A DNA stretch of 64,000 bases from Crocodylus rhombifer. Its lineage: Eukaryota > Chordata > Crocodylia > Crocodylidae. The position numbers and the translations under genes are program-made. The stretch lies in NCBI GenBank assembly GCA_038503035.1, contig JAVSML010000027.1, forward strand, positions 1,652,291-1,716,290, written 5' to 3'. The notes under the pieces were generated by a model. It was not told the origin of the DNA. It ran no database searches and was given only the letters and a program-made list of their open reading frames with translations. Shown one piece after another: positions 1-11,229 of the stretch (positions are counted from its first letter, which is position 1; every line of letters begins with the position of its first letter).

Positions 1-1318
1 TGTATAAGCCATTTATTTGCTTTTGTTTTATGAGTCTAAGAAAGGAGAATTTGTTCTTGTATACCCTTCAAATTCTTGCATTTTAATCAATTCCCCCCTG
101 GGTGCAACCTGTTCCATTCTAAATAATTCCAGTTTTGCATTGTGGTAAATGCTACCACATGACTAAGAATGTATTCAAATCTTCTGACTTGCATATTTTC
201 ATGCCTTTACTCCAAATTATACAAATATAATCCAAGCTTCATGGGTTTTGTCCCTTCAAATTCTATGGCAATATGTAAAAACAGAGTTCTTGAAATATAA
301 TATTTAATTTCACTCAAATCTTGAATGCTCACAGCTCTCAAGTACTGTTCAGTGTTCTCTCTCAAATAAGTGGGAAAGAAGTTGAGAGACAGAAAAACTT
401 TGTAAAATTAATTCAGGTATAATTCATTCTGGAATTCAGGATACCAGATATCTCAGATAGCTGCGGTAAACTACAAATGTGCGTATGAACTCACGGGCAA
501 AACTTTTTCCTTATGTAGCTTGTTTATGTAAAGTCTAATATATAATGTGTTTGAATTCCATTAAAAGCTTTTGTTGCTAATCTTAATGGAACACAGAGAG
601 ATGCCTCAAATTCAGATCATTGTGGTTAGATTGCTGTAGGTTGAGGTTAGATTGTTATAAAACTTATTATATGGATGGGATCTATTTGGCCCCCTTTATT
701 ATTTTGGAAAGAATGCTTTCTGCATATATGACCTATAACACATTCTTATTGACAGGAAATGCTAGTGCTGAAAGATATGTGACCAATGGCATTTTATAAT
801 TTATTGATTGAGTTTTATGTAAAATCATGAACACTTGGACAAACATTGGCCATCATGGTTAGTCAGTATCATTTTCCTTACTACTCTATTTCTGCAAAAC
901 AGTGTGTTCATTTTATAACCCTATTAGAGACCCTTTAATCCATTTTATAATTATTTTTATATTAATTTACATAATAGATACATAACTTTGTAAATACAGA
1001 AAAAATGTTATGTTTATTATAAGGGATTGTTTTTGACTGAACATTAGAGATCAAAAAATTCTGTCTGTCCTTTTAGTCTAAGAAGAGATTTGACAGTGCA
1101 AACATTTCATTATTACATAAGTACATTATTAGTTATATGTTGTTTGCATTACTGCAACACCTAGAGATCCCATTAGAGATTACAATTCCCATTGTCATAG
1201 TTTATAATCTGCAACAGTCATTAACTTCAAGGGGTGTACAATCAGTCTTTTAAAATTAAAGAGCCAATGCTGGGAAGAAGGTAGTGGTATTTATCCTGAG
1301 GCTTCTGGCAGACATTAC

Positions 1319-1487
1319 ACTTAAGACGTGATTAACCAGTTCATCACATCTTAAGTAGTAACTTGGCCACATGTTAACGCAGTTAACAGCACAGTAAAAC
1401 AAAGAATAAGCCACAAAGTTATTACAAAAAATGTGTGTCATAACTTTGTGTCTGGTTCGCTTAACATCTTAAACTGAACATGTGGCC
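1319..1487. repeat. Cluster of nested inverted repeats
   Basis: Three inverted-repeat pairs are packed into about 170 bp. CTTAAGACGTGA (about 1320) pairs with TCACATCTTAAG (about 1342) with one mismatch. GGCCACATGTT (1365-1375) pairs perfectly with AACATGTGGCC (1477-1487). Inside that pair, CACAAAGTTA (1412-1421) pairs perfectly with TAACTTTGTG (1441-1450). The arrangement suggests a fold-back (MITE-like) transposon end or a structured repeat. No terminal repeats or target duplication were identified, so the family is unnamed. Confidence 0.5.
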
Positions 1488-2803
1488 AGGCATAAGCTTA
1501 TCTTCACTCCAGCCTTTGGGACACATTAGAAGGTGGGAACAGGAGCTGATTGGGACTCCCAGCCTCAAGCATGAATCAGAGTTGGGGGGGTCCAATGCGC
1601 TTCTAAGCCTGGAAGCCCTAATCAGCTGCCAGATTCAGCCTCAGATGTACATCAGAGCCAAAGACTCTGGTACACCCCTAAGATTAGGAGTGGCAGTCAG
1701 GTGATCAGCACCTTGGTGGCTTATTGAAACCCTGGATGCCAGTGTGCTCCCACGGCTGGGAGCATGGATTAGCTGACTGGCTTGCTGCTTGTCACCTGTG
1801 TTTGCAATATGGTGCAATTGGGATTTGCTCCCTGGTTCCAGAAACATGCCTTTTGGCGGGAAAGGAGAAGGAGGGAGAAAATTGGGCTATGGGATATTGA
1901 TGGACTTGTTGGATATCTGCCAACTTGTTAAAAACCTTCCGGCAACAAAGATGATGCTCTTTTAAACATCATCTTTTTTGTTGCAGATCCACAGTTTTGA
2001 AGCCAGATTGGCCATTTAGTGAGACAAAAATCCTGAACATATGGCTGCAGATAGCTATCCCACTTTATCTGATGTTTTACTGGGACAAAAATAATGTCTG
2101 GCAAAAAATTTCTGAGGGAGTTGGAAATCTCAATGATATTGGTCTTCGTCTACATTTAAAAATCTACTTGCTTAGATATACCACTGGCCTCCTTAGAAAT
2201 TCTTCTACTGGCAAAAGTTTGTAAGTTTGTAATTTTGTTATCCTTCTAAGAAGCCAAAGTAAAGACAGGCTTTTTTAACTCCCATTCTAGAACAAAAAAA
2301 TTCATTTATTAGTAGTTAATTTTAATTTTAAAGTGCCCCGAGTAAAGTTCAACAGAGGCAACAGGCTATTGGACTTTTACAGAGACTGTATTTAAAAGTG
2401 AAAATAAGAAAAAATAAGTGTTTTCTTATAATGGCCTTTAAAAATCCCATTTGTTCAGCAAAATGATTTTTTTCTACATTATAACTTTAAACAACTGAGA
2501 TTAAGAGGCTTTATTTAGTATTAATAAACAATTAGAAAATATATCTTTGTGTTTGAATATAGTGCAGTACGTTGCATTTACATTCTCCAGCCAACTTTTA
2601 CAGTTGAGCTACTGGACTGGTGTTAACCAGATAAATTACTCATTTGAAAACTGTCAAAGAGGAATCTTAAAGTTCTTATCTCCTACTGAAATTGTTCAGA
2701 CCAAGGACTTTAAATATATTTAACCCCAACTAAGATTCCACGTTCCTCCTTTAATCTTTTAAAAAGTCGGTAGTTTATATAGGAATGTTTCCTAAACATA
2801 GTT

Positions 2804-2991
2804 CAGTAGTTTTCAAACTTTTTTTTTTGCGGATCCCTACACATTTTTCAATGGAGGTGTGGACCCTCTTGAAAACGTCAAATGGAAATGTGGACCCCTT
2901 TGAATTGTAAGTGTAGGTATTCACATACTTTTGATTCATCATAGTTATCTTGGATATAGGGAGTCCTCAGACCACAGGTTGAAAACCACTG
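2804..2991. mobile_element. Short hAT-type DNA transposon remnant (188 bp)
   Basis: The left end reads CAGTAGTTTTCAAAC and the right end, reverse complemented, reads CAGTGGTTTTCAACC, so the terminal inverted repeats match well and begin with the CAG typical of hAT elements. The inner left part has the 'GCGGATCCCTA' stretch common in this class of sauropsid non-autonomous element. There is no transposase reading frame. The flanking 8-mers (acatagtt / gcatacag) match poorly, so the target duplication has decayed or the ends are off by a few bases. Confidence 0.75.
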
Positions 2992-3255
2992 GCATACAGG
3001 CTCATCTTGCTCACTGAGGTTGTACAAGTATAACGGAGCCTCAGTTCTGGCTCCCTGTTTGTAACGTACCTTTGTTTCTAAAATTATCAGAGTAAGCTCA
3101 TATAGGAATAGGTGAATAACTAGAAAATATGGTATATGGCAGTGTACTGCAGCTGGGTATTTAGACAATCCTTTGCTTTTATAAAAGTGTTTTTCACTTT
3201 TTGAGAGCTGGCTAGTGATATGTTTACTCCTAACTATTTCTTTTTTATTCCATAG

Positions 3256-3335
3256 CATCCAAGACTCTTATAAACAGTATGCTACGGGACCCTTCTCAGA
3301 TTCCAGATGGAGTTCTAGCAAATCAGGTCTATCAG
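3256..3335 (+). CDS. CDIN1: CDIN1 internal exon (visible exon 1 of 5)
   Basis: This 80-bp exon encodes, after a split Pro codon, [19 protein letters not shown] followed by LANQVYQ. It is recognised as the middle of CDAN1-interacting nuclease 1, human C15orf41, at about residues 116-142. The acceptor is TTTTTTATTCCATAG and the donor is GTATTA. It needs one base from the upstream exon and ends in phase 0. CDIN1 binds codanin-1; in human, defects cause congenital dyserythropoietic anaemia type I. The segment precedes the nuclease core and has no catalytic residue. The residues are nearly the same as I recall for human, with conservative changes only, which indicates a functional gene. The next exon follows after a 339-bp intron. 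Confidence 0.95.
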
Positions 3336-3674
3336 GTATTAATCACAGCCATCTTTTTTTCAGTGGCAATGCTGTTATCTGCCTAGCAGAGTAAAGGATT
3401 TTAAACCTCATTTAATTACTGTCATCATAAACTATCACTGAGGTCAGGGTGCACCATAAATGGCAATGCAATATTTGTGAGGAGAGCATTTCACTTTTTA
3501 ATAGCTTGCTTTTATAGTGAATAAAAAGCATGCAATTTTTGTTTTCTGTGATTAAATCTGAACAGCCTTTGATAGCCTTTTTGAGGAAAAGTAATTACTG
3601 TTTTTAAGATACTGTTTAACTATAATAGTTTTGTAGTTGCCTATCACTATACTACTTCTCTTATTTGTCTGCAG

Positions 3675-3724
3675 TGTACTGTGAATGACTGTTGTTATGG
3701 ACCACTGGTGGACTGCATCAAACA
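3675..3724 (+). CDS. CDIN1: CDIN1 internal exon (visible exon 2 of 5)
   Basis: This 50-bp exon starts in phase 0 after TTTGTCTGCAG. It encodes CTVNDCCYGPLVDCIK plus two bases (CA) of a His codon completed by the next exon. The donor is GTATCC. The Cys-rich NDCCYGPLVDCIK segment is characteristic of CDIN1 and I know no other family with it. It corresponds to about human residues 143-159. The exon is very short, but its joins are in frame on both sides, so it is accepted with the neighbouring exons as one transcript. Confidence 0.94.
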
Positions 3725-6700
3725 GTATCCTTTCCCATAAAATTTTAGGTGCACAATTGACGAGCTTAGACTCTGTGGAGGAGATGTGTCTAGCTTTAAC
3801 CTGACATAAAGTTCTGCTTCACAAAACACATTTCATACTCCTTTATTTTATATTCAATCAACTAGAGGGTCACTTCAGACCTCTCTCTTATACTGTTTTA
3901 ACTAAAATCAGATAGGCCAAGGAAAGTTGTCAGTTCAGTAGCTGTATATCCATATGCCTAGTTTAAACCTCTTTGTATTTATTAGATGAAATGCACATCT
4001 TTCCTTAAATAAAGCCATTGAGTTCTATTGACATTGTAATATTACAATATTGTTAACTAATTTGACATTTTATTTGGATTTTTCAAAGTTCAGTTTAAGT
4101 ACTGATTGATTAAAGTTTTAAAAGCTGTATCTGCCATACCTATGCAGCTCTGTCTCCTCTTCTTAAAGGAAGCTGGGAAATAAGGATAAAGGGGACCTAT
4201 TTTTAATGAGAAATTAGAGAGCATTCCAGAGTGAACAGAGTAGGGATGTAGTATCATTTCTGTTAAAAAATATTTGTTTAACCTCCTCTAATTATATTGG
4301 TTAAAGGATTAACCAATAACCCAGCGGCTCGGACACGGCTGCTGCTGGGAGCTGCTTCTGGCTCCGGTGGCCCTTTGACAGAGGGTTTGTGGGGGAGGAG
4401 GCAAGCCCAGTCAGATAACATGGATCCATGTAAAGCCCTGTGCTGGGAGGGAGGGAGCGCCTGTGAATGAGCAGCTAATTGCTTAACTGATGAGTCAGGC
4501 TGCTCACTGTTTTCTTCTTAGGCTATGTGTACTAGTCCCCCTCTCCCCCCCCCAGTCCTGCTCCCCTCATCTTTGCTCCTCCCTTCCTCCCTCCTGGCCC
4601 CCATGCAGCTTCCCTTCTCCCCTTCCCTGCCAGACTGCACCCACCCCGAGCTAAACCATAACCAGTAAGATAACCAGTTAACACTGTACTTATCGGTTAA
4701 ATGATTAATTGTTTAACCTTTCACATCCCTAGAACAGAGTGTTAGTCAAAGGAACCTCAGCACCCTAGTATCAGTAGCAGAAAGAGGACCCATACAATAC
4801 TGAGTACTGGGCTTATGTTTGGATAGTAGCCACACTAATATTGGTCACATGAACCTGGAAGGACCAACCACAAAATTGGAGCCTGGCACCAGGTCTGCAG
4901 GTTTAAGAGTAGGTTCCCTTCCTCTTAGCCAGACAGTTTTCAGCGGAAATTCTGCCAAATTTAGGAAAGGTTGTGAATTTTACCATGTGAGAGTAGGTCA
5001 GGGGGTTGGCAACAGTTCCTGCAAGTTTTGCATGGGAAACCATTGACTACTGTTACTTCCTGCAGCAGACAGGTCTCTTCCAGCACATTTTACAGTCATG
5101 GTGTATGTAGCTGTTAGGAAAAGAGGCAGTTTTTATTGCATCATATTCAGGTTTACTATGTGTATTATTTAGTAAGGATTCAGTCCTGTTCTCTCTAACT
5201 TTAATTGGAGCAGGACAAGATTTCAAATATATTTTTAATTATGTGATTTGAGTATTCACTGTGACTATTACAAGAAATACAATGACACACAAATTTATTA
5301 ATTTAATATGGTCATAGCTGTTTTATCCAAAGCTGTGATAGCCAAAATGTGGTGGTATATAACTTTTGTGTTCTTGTAACAAATCTGAATGTACTCTTCT
5401 GGTGTTTATGTGCGAATAAATGCATTATTTTAAGTATCTCTACTTATAGTAAATTGCTAAAAAAAAAAGTACATTTTTTTACAACCTAGAAAGTTCCATC
5501 CCTTTTTTTCGAATATGCCTACATAACAAAATGTGGTGTTATTAGGACTAGTGAAAAATTAGTCAACCCTGGTTGTTACAGGAAAGTACAGTGATATTTA
5601 GCTGTGTGAATGCATTATCTGTGAGTACATGTTGCTGAATTAGATGTTAATTTTAAAGCACATAAAATAGTTAAAAATCAATTTAAAGTTAAGGTTTTAA
5701 AAGCATAATGTCTTCTGAAGGATTGCATATTGATTTTAAATATAACTATCTAATTATATATGCATGGACTAAAGTATGAAGTCAACCTCTTTGTAAATGC
5801 CAGGAGGCTATTTTTCAGTAATAGTTCAGATGCTTACGGGAAACTAGGCTGCTGGATTGCACGAGTTGGAAAATGGCTTGTGAGGTTATTTACAAGTTTT
5901 GCCCCATGGTCACTGCCATACATCAATAATAGGTATTATTATAAACTAAGTCTAAGTGTTTCTGCTTATGGTGCATTATAAATTCTGTTTGCAGTATTTG
6001 TCTTATATTTTTGCCATCATTCATTTTCCTTTTTTGGCTCTGTCGTTGCCAGTATAGTTTAATGTAGTACATGATTTCAATTGATAGAGAAAATGATGTA
6101 TATATGAATAAAGTGATTATTTATGATTACTTTTCTTGCAATTTAACAGTAAAAGCTGGTAAAAAAAATAGTGTAAGTGATCATAATGGTAAGGCTTTCT
6201 GAAAGTTATGTCAGTATAAGATATCCTAAACAGAATTTGGAATTGTTTTAAAATTTCAGTTACAGATTCTCCTTTTATAGAAGCTTCCAGTCAAGAAGAA
6301 TGTGGAAGTACTAGCAGTGTACCTCTGGGCAGAGAATTTGGGGTTATCCAGTTTTATGCATTGCATATATTAGTAATAATGACAGTTTTGATCACACATT
6401 GTCAGTGGAGTGGCAAGATTGCAGATACTACACTAAAATACTTAATTTTGCCCTATCCAGTATACTGTTGTTTATGTAACCAAATCAATTAAAAGGCCCT
6501 TTTGTTATAGTGAGATGCATCAGTTGGCTTCAGTACGTATCTTAAAAGAATGAACTATTTTAGGGAGTAAAGAACAAAATCCAAGTTCTTTGTACTTGGA
6601 GAAAAAAATCATTGAATTCAGTGGGAACTTTGCCTAAATATGGTGCCCAGAACCAGCCTGTAATTCAATAAATCCACTTCTAGCTTAATAGGAATGTATT

Positions 6701-7108
6701 TTTCTCGCACAGTTTTTCATTCTTTTCTTTAAAAATGTAGTAAGGAATTACAGCTTCTGAGGATACTGAGAAAAGTTGTTCATTATATCCGCATTTTCTC
6801 ATTTCTAAGTCTGTTTTATATTCGTTCTGTTTCAGAGACCAGCATCATTTTTAAGAAATAACTAATGGCCTTGACTTTGGGGTACCCAACTTCACATATC
6901 ATAAAGTGGACTGATTATGGAAAATACTAACCCATTCCCCTTTCAAAATCAGACCCCTTTGAGAGGTCTCAACCTGTGCACCTAAATCATTGATCATTCA
7001 ACAGATATATAGACTAGTACGTTTTAGTGTGAATTATTCTAACTGTAATACTGTTCTGAACTTTGCTATATTCCAAACACCTTTCCTTTCTTAACTGAAA
7101 ACCATCAG
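3725..7108 (+). other. CDIN1: CDIN1 intron between visible exons 2 and 3
   Basis: This 3.4-kb intron has donor GTATCC and acceptor ACCATCAG. It is AT-rich apart from the GC-rich core of the hAT element at 4241-4731. No other repeat or coding signal was recognised. The short open frames at about 4.8-5.0 and 5.8-6.0 kb look like chance. Confidence 0.85.
4241..4731. mobile_element. hAT-type non-autonomous transposon, 491 bp, with perfect 8-bp target duplication
   Basis: The ends are TAGGGATGTA on the left and, reverse complemented, TAGGGATGTG on the right. The element is flanked on both sides by the identical octamer GAACAGAG (4233-4240 and 4732-4739). An 8-bp duplication is the hAT signature. 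Inside the ends both arms carry repeated GGTTAA/TTAACC motifs around a GC-rich core at about 4320-4660, which contrasts with the AT-rich intron. There is no transposase frame, so it would have been mobilised in trans. The boundaries are precise because the duplication is exact. Confidence 0.9.
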
Positions 7109-7176
7109 TGCTATTGGACATGAACATGAAGTCTTGCTACGAGAAATGCTTCTGAAGAAAAATCTGTCTTTCCTAG
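7109..7176 (+). CDS. CDIN1: CDIN1 internal exon (visible exon 3 of 5)
   Basis: This 68-bp exon completes the split His codon (CA+T) and encodes AIGHEHEVLLREMLLKKNL followed by SFL. It ends with one base (G) of the next codon. The acceptor is AACCATCAG and the donor is GTAAGA. It matches CDIN1 at about human residues 160-181. The Leu of KNLSF, codon CTG at 7164-7166, corresponds by my count to human Leu178, a position reported mutated in congenital dyserythropoietic anaemia type I; it is intact here. The following intron is 18.9 kb. Confidence 0.95.
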
Positions 7177-9631
7177 GTAAGACTCTATTGTAGAATCTAA
7201 CCTATGATACCTTAGCTTCAAAGATCTGTGACTGTTTACTTAAGAAAAAAGAAGCTTCTTCCCACATTGTATTGTGTAGTAAAGGAAGAGTAAAAAATGA
7301 TTGATGCTGTACATGTTATCTTTTATTGATTTAGAACTGAGGAGGAACTCAGTTACCTAATACCCTATATATACAGCACATGCACAGACTTGCAATTAAT
7401 ATTTTATAGAATAAGTAGCTGAAAAAAAATGCTTTAATATCTGCTGCAGTATTACTTTTGGTGTCATGAGATATTAGCCATAATCTTGCCCTTATGAGAT
7501 TTAGAAGAAAGCATAAGAAATATTAGCTTCAAAATGCTTTATGTATTAAAAAAACTGCTAGAAGAGTTCACATGTTTAGCTACATATGCAGTTTTTCCTG
7601 ATATTTTTTAGCTAATGCACTGAATCTTTCCCCATTCTCTATTTTTAAAGTTATTTTAAGGATTTATTCTAGAAGATGTTACCATGATACTAGTTTTTTT
7701 CTCTCTCTTTTAAAACAAGTTAAGCAGAATATATTAATCATTATTAAATGCAATGTATGAACCTTTAAAATAATTTATTATAAATTAAGATAGAAATTTT
7801 AGGAATAGGAAACTATGTGGTAAGATGATTTTGAAATAAGACACATACAACATTTGCCTATAATAAAAGGTGGTAGTAGAAATTTCTGGTGTTGAAGGGT
7901 CACATAACATGTTAGTTTTGTCTGTCACCAACAGCCTGTCTGAAGCAAATAATATCATATATCCACAAAAATGAACAGAAAATAGGATGATGGATACCAA
8001 ATAATATGTATTTCTCCAAAGCTAATCATGCCAGGTTTTTTTTCTGTTGTAGGATAGCAATCTTAATGGATGAAGGAACTGAATAGAACATAGTAGAATA
8101 GGAAATTGGAGACGGTTGAGAAGATATAATTAAAATAGAACATGATCTTACAAAATTAAAAAAACTGAACCAAAATCAATAAATATTTTGATACAAAAAT
8201 ATAGAACTGAAGGATAACTGCAAGCAGTAGTTATTTCAGAATAGGAGTTACACATTTTAAATTGATGAACTGTATAATTTACTCTTGTCAGAAAAATAAA
8301 AATAAAACAATGCATAGTTTCTTGGTGTTTTCTAGATGTTGTATTAATATGTATTTAGTAAATGAAATAACTAAGGCTTTGTCATAGCCTCACTCCAGCT
8401 ACTATGCAGTTACTCATATGTTGCAGTTTAAAAAAAGCAACAACAACAACAAAAACCCTTTGATTATAAGCTTTCCTGAGTTTTGACATCCCTCAAGCTT
8501 AAAAATAACATTCTGTAATATGTCCATGGTCACACAGTAAATCCATATTGGAAACCAGAGCTAGAAAATACATCATGTTTCCTAACCCCACGGCTAATCC
8601 ACTAAATCAGGGGTTGGCAACCTTTAAGAGTAGCAGTCTCTTGCTTTCAACCTGGCCATCTCTATGGGCTCCTAATCCCTTCTGCAGTCCTTGAGTCCTC
8701 CCTGCTCTGTGCCGAGGGCTCCTGTCTCTCTTTCATGATCCTCTCCTGCAGCTTCTACTTTCTGATTAAAGAATGAGAGACAAAATACAGAGAACCTGGA
8801 TTCTTCATAGGGTCAGATTCCTTGCCTGACCCTACGCACTTGTAGAGATCAAGGTTTGAAAACCATCAGGTGAACCACTGAGGGTTTATAGCCACAATAA
8901 ACAGCTGCACGTAATGCAGACGTGCTCCAGTTGTTTGCTGTAGCTTTTCTCGTGTTAGGTGTGTGGGACTAGTGATGAACTCCAGCTGAGTGGAGAAGCT
9001 ACACCTATCAAAGTAAAAGCTGCAGCAGTCCACTGCAGCTTGTGCGTACTTCAGCAGTCCACTGTAAATAAGCAGGTTGTAAATCATGCTCACACAAAAA
9101 ATCTGTTTCTGCTACATTTCACTGAGAATAGTTAACACTGAAAAAATTTTCTCTATAAACAGAAGTGTTCAAAACAAGACTAGAGAATCTAGAAACTTCT
9201 ACTGAGGCTAAAACTAATGGCAACTTTTACTGTGCCATATATCTCACCAACTGTAATCCTACAGCTAGAGCCTGTGGAGCCAAACATACTGCCCTGAGAC
9301 CGGATCTTGCCCATGGAGCCATTCTCTATGGCCCTCAGGGCTATTGATGGTCTAGAAAATTTGGGGGTGGGGCACACTGCTGAATCCAGAGCTGCAGCTG
9401 TCACTGTTGGTGACAGGGGGTGGGAAGGCATGACTGCAAGTTGTGTTACCAGTTGGCCTGCCGCTGCTTGACCCACTGCCTCTGCCACTGGCCCTGGCAT
9501 CGCTCCTTCCCCAGATACAGAACATGAGGAGATCTGTAGTGTAGATCTGGCAAAGGGAATAGGGTGAGCTTGACACTTGTCCTAGAGGGAGTCATCTCCC
9601 TTGCTTTTCAGATACAATTTAGAAAAAATAC

Positions 9632-10803
9632 TGTGGCAGTGCACTTGTAGTGCCTGCCACTTTAAGGGCTGAGTCAAGCAGCCAGCAGGTGCTTGATTGT
9701 GGCAGTCATTTTAAAACACTGGCTGCCTATATAAACACAGCAGTTTGCTGCTGGCAGCTGGACAGAAACATCGCCTGGCTGAAAAGCTGTACAAAACATC
9801 TGGGAGGTAAGGGCAAGTGCTTATGGGGATGGCTAGAAGGCTGTTGGTCCTGGGAATGATCTAAAACTCCACCCTGCCAGGGATGGGTGGCCTGGTGGGT
9901 TTCCTGGTGGTGCAGGAGTCCCCAGGAAATGCCAGGCCAGGTACCACCCCAGTGAAAGGTGGGTCAGGGTGCCTTAACCCCAAGCCCCAACAACACTGGG
10001 TACAAGGGGGCCAGACACAGCTATGGCCACCCGAGCCTCCGCAGGGGAGAGAAGCCTGGAGTCCTAAAGGAGGGGATAGATGTGTAATCCCAGAGAGGGG
10101 GTGGTAGTGAGGGCCTGGAAGAGGGTTGAGTAGGGCTGAGGGTCAGCCTAAAGAGCAGCCCAAGGGGGTGTGCTGAGTAGGGCTGTGGGACCTCCTGAAG
10201 GGCAGCCCCCAGGAGAAGGACTCAGTTGTGAAGATGATGAGAAGACCCCAGGGAGGGGCATGGTGCAGAGGCCCTAGAGAGGGCATAGTAGGAACCCCAG
10301 GGGTGGGCCAGAGAGAGGCCATGGGAGCAGTGTGGGCCAGAGAAAGGCCGAAGGAGTAGTTTGGGCCAGAGGCCAAGACGTGGGTGGGGAGGCTCAGCCA
10401 GCACATGAGGGGCGAGTCCTGATGCCAGGAAGTCTTCCACCGCTAGGAGGCTGAGTGTGGGTCAAAAGGTAAGACCTGTAAAGAGCACAATGACCTGCTG
10501 CTCCAGGGGGGGGGAGTTAGAGTCCCTGTGAGACCCTGGAGCACCAGTCATGGTGTGAGTATCTTGTAGATGCCATCTGCAAGGAATGGGCTGCAGTGTA
10601 GGGAAGGTTCAGAGCTGCAGTTAGTGCCCCCTGGCATCAGGGCATGTAATGGGCAGTCTCCTGCATTTTCCACCAGGTTATGGGAACAGCAAAGTTGTGG
10701 TAGGCAAAACTGAGTGGACTGCCCCATAGACAGGTGAGTGGGCCCCCATAGACAGGTGAGTGGGCCAGCATGAGACCTGGGCCCAAGCATGTCCCCTATC
10801 ACA
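9632..10803 (+). mobile_element. LTR-like element (probable solo LTR), 1,172 bp, flanked by 5-bp duplication
   Basis: The element starts TGTGGCAG and ends CTATCACA. These form short inverted termini of the 5'-TG...CA-3' kind used by retroviral and LTR-retrotransposon integrases. It is flanked on both sides by AATAC (9627-9631 and 10804-10808); a 5-bp duplication fits this class. A TATA-like TATATAAAC lies at about 9728, followed by a donor-like GGAGGTAAG near 9803. The rest is GC- and purine-rich with no gag or pol reading and no second LTR copy, so a solo LTR is the simplest reading. Strand is set by the TATA-like motif. No family is named. Confidence 0.6.
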
Positions 10804-11229
10804 AATACTCATTTCCACCATCCACAAATCTGCTATGAGGAAGACAGGCTGCTTCTTTATTGTATATACACTTGAAACCTATCTTAATCTTCCTATTTAT
10901 CTTTTCTTACTTCCACGTAAGGTCTAGAAGTCCATCTTCATCTCTTCCACACTGTCTACTGGTCACTGATCTGAATATGGCATACAGCTGCCAGTTTCTT
11001 CCTTGATCTTCCTTTTCCAGCAAGTCATAGTTACCAACAACTGGCCAGATGCACCCAGTATGCATGTTGTTCTGCTTGGTCTGCATCACATCTGATTAAT
11101 TTGCAAAACACTTCTGGCCTTTAAAATCAGCTGAGAACCATCTGCTAACAAAATCAAGATCTTTATCTTGTGTTACATTCAGATGCAAAGCACACTCGAA
11201 TTTAGCTTCATTCTGCCTATCACCTTCCT

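Larger units (their letters stand above)
1..3255 (+). other. CDIN1: CDIN1 intron, 3' part (upstream of first visible exon)
   Basis: No coding exon is recognised here. The exon preceding 3256 should encode the segment ending in a Pro whose first base is supplied upstream; no matching reading was seen, so it lies left of the window. The stretch is AT-rich. It contains a nested hairpin block near 1.3-1.5 kb, a moderately GC-richer unidentified stretch at about 1490-1860, and one hAT remnant at 2804-2991. The short open frames here show no family similarity. Confidence 0.7.

Noticed and set aside
8608..8880. hAT element starting CAGGGGTTGGCAACC
   Set aside because: The left end is convincing but no right end or target duplication could be found, so the element cannot be bounded.
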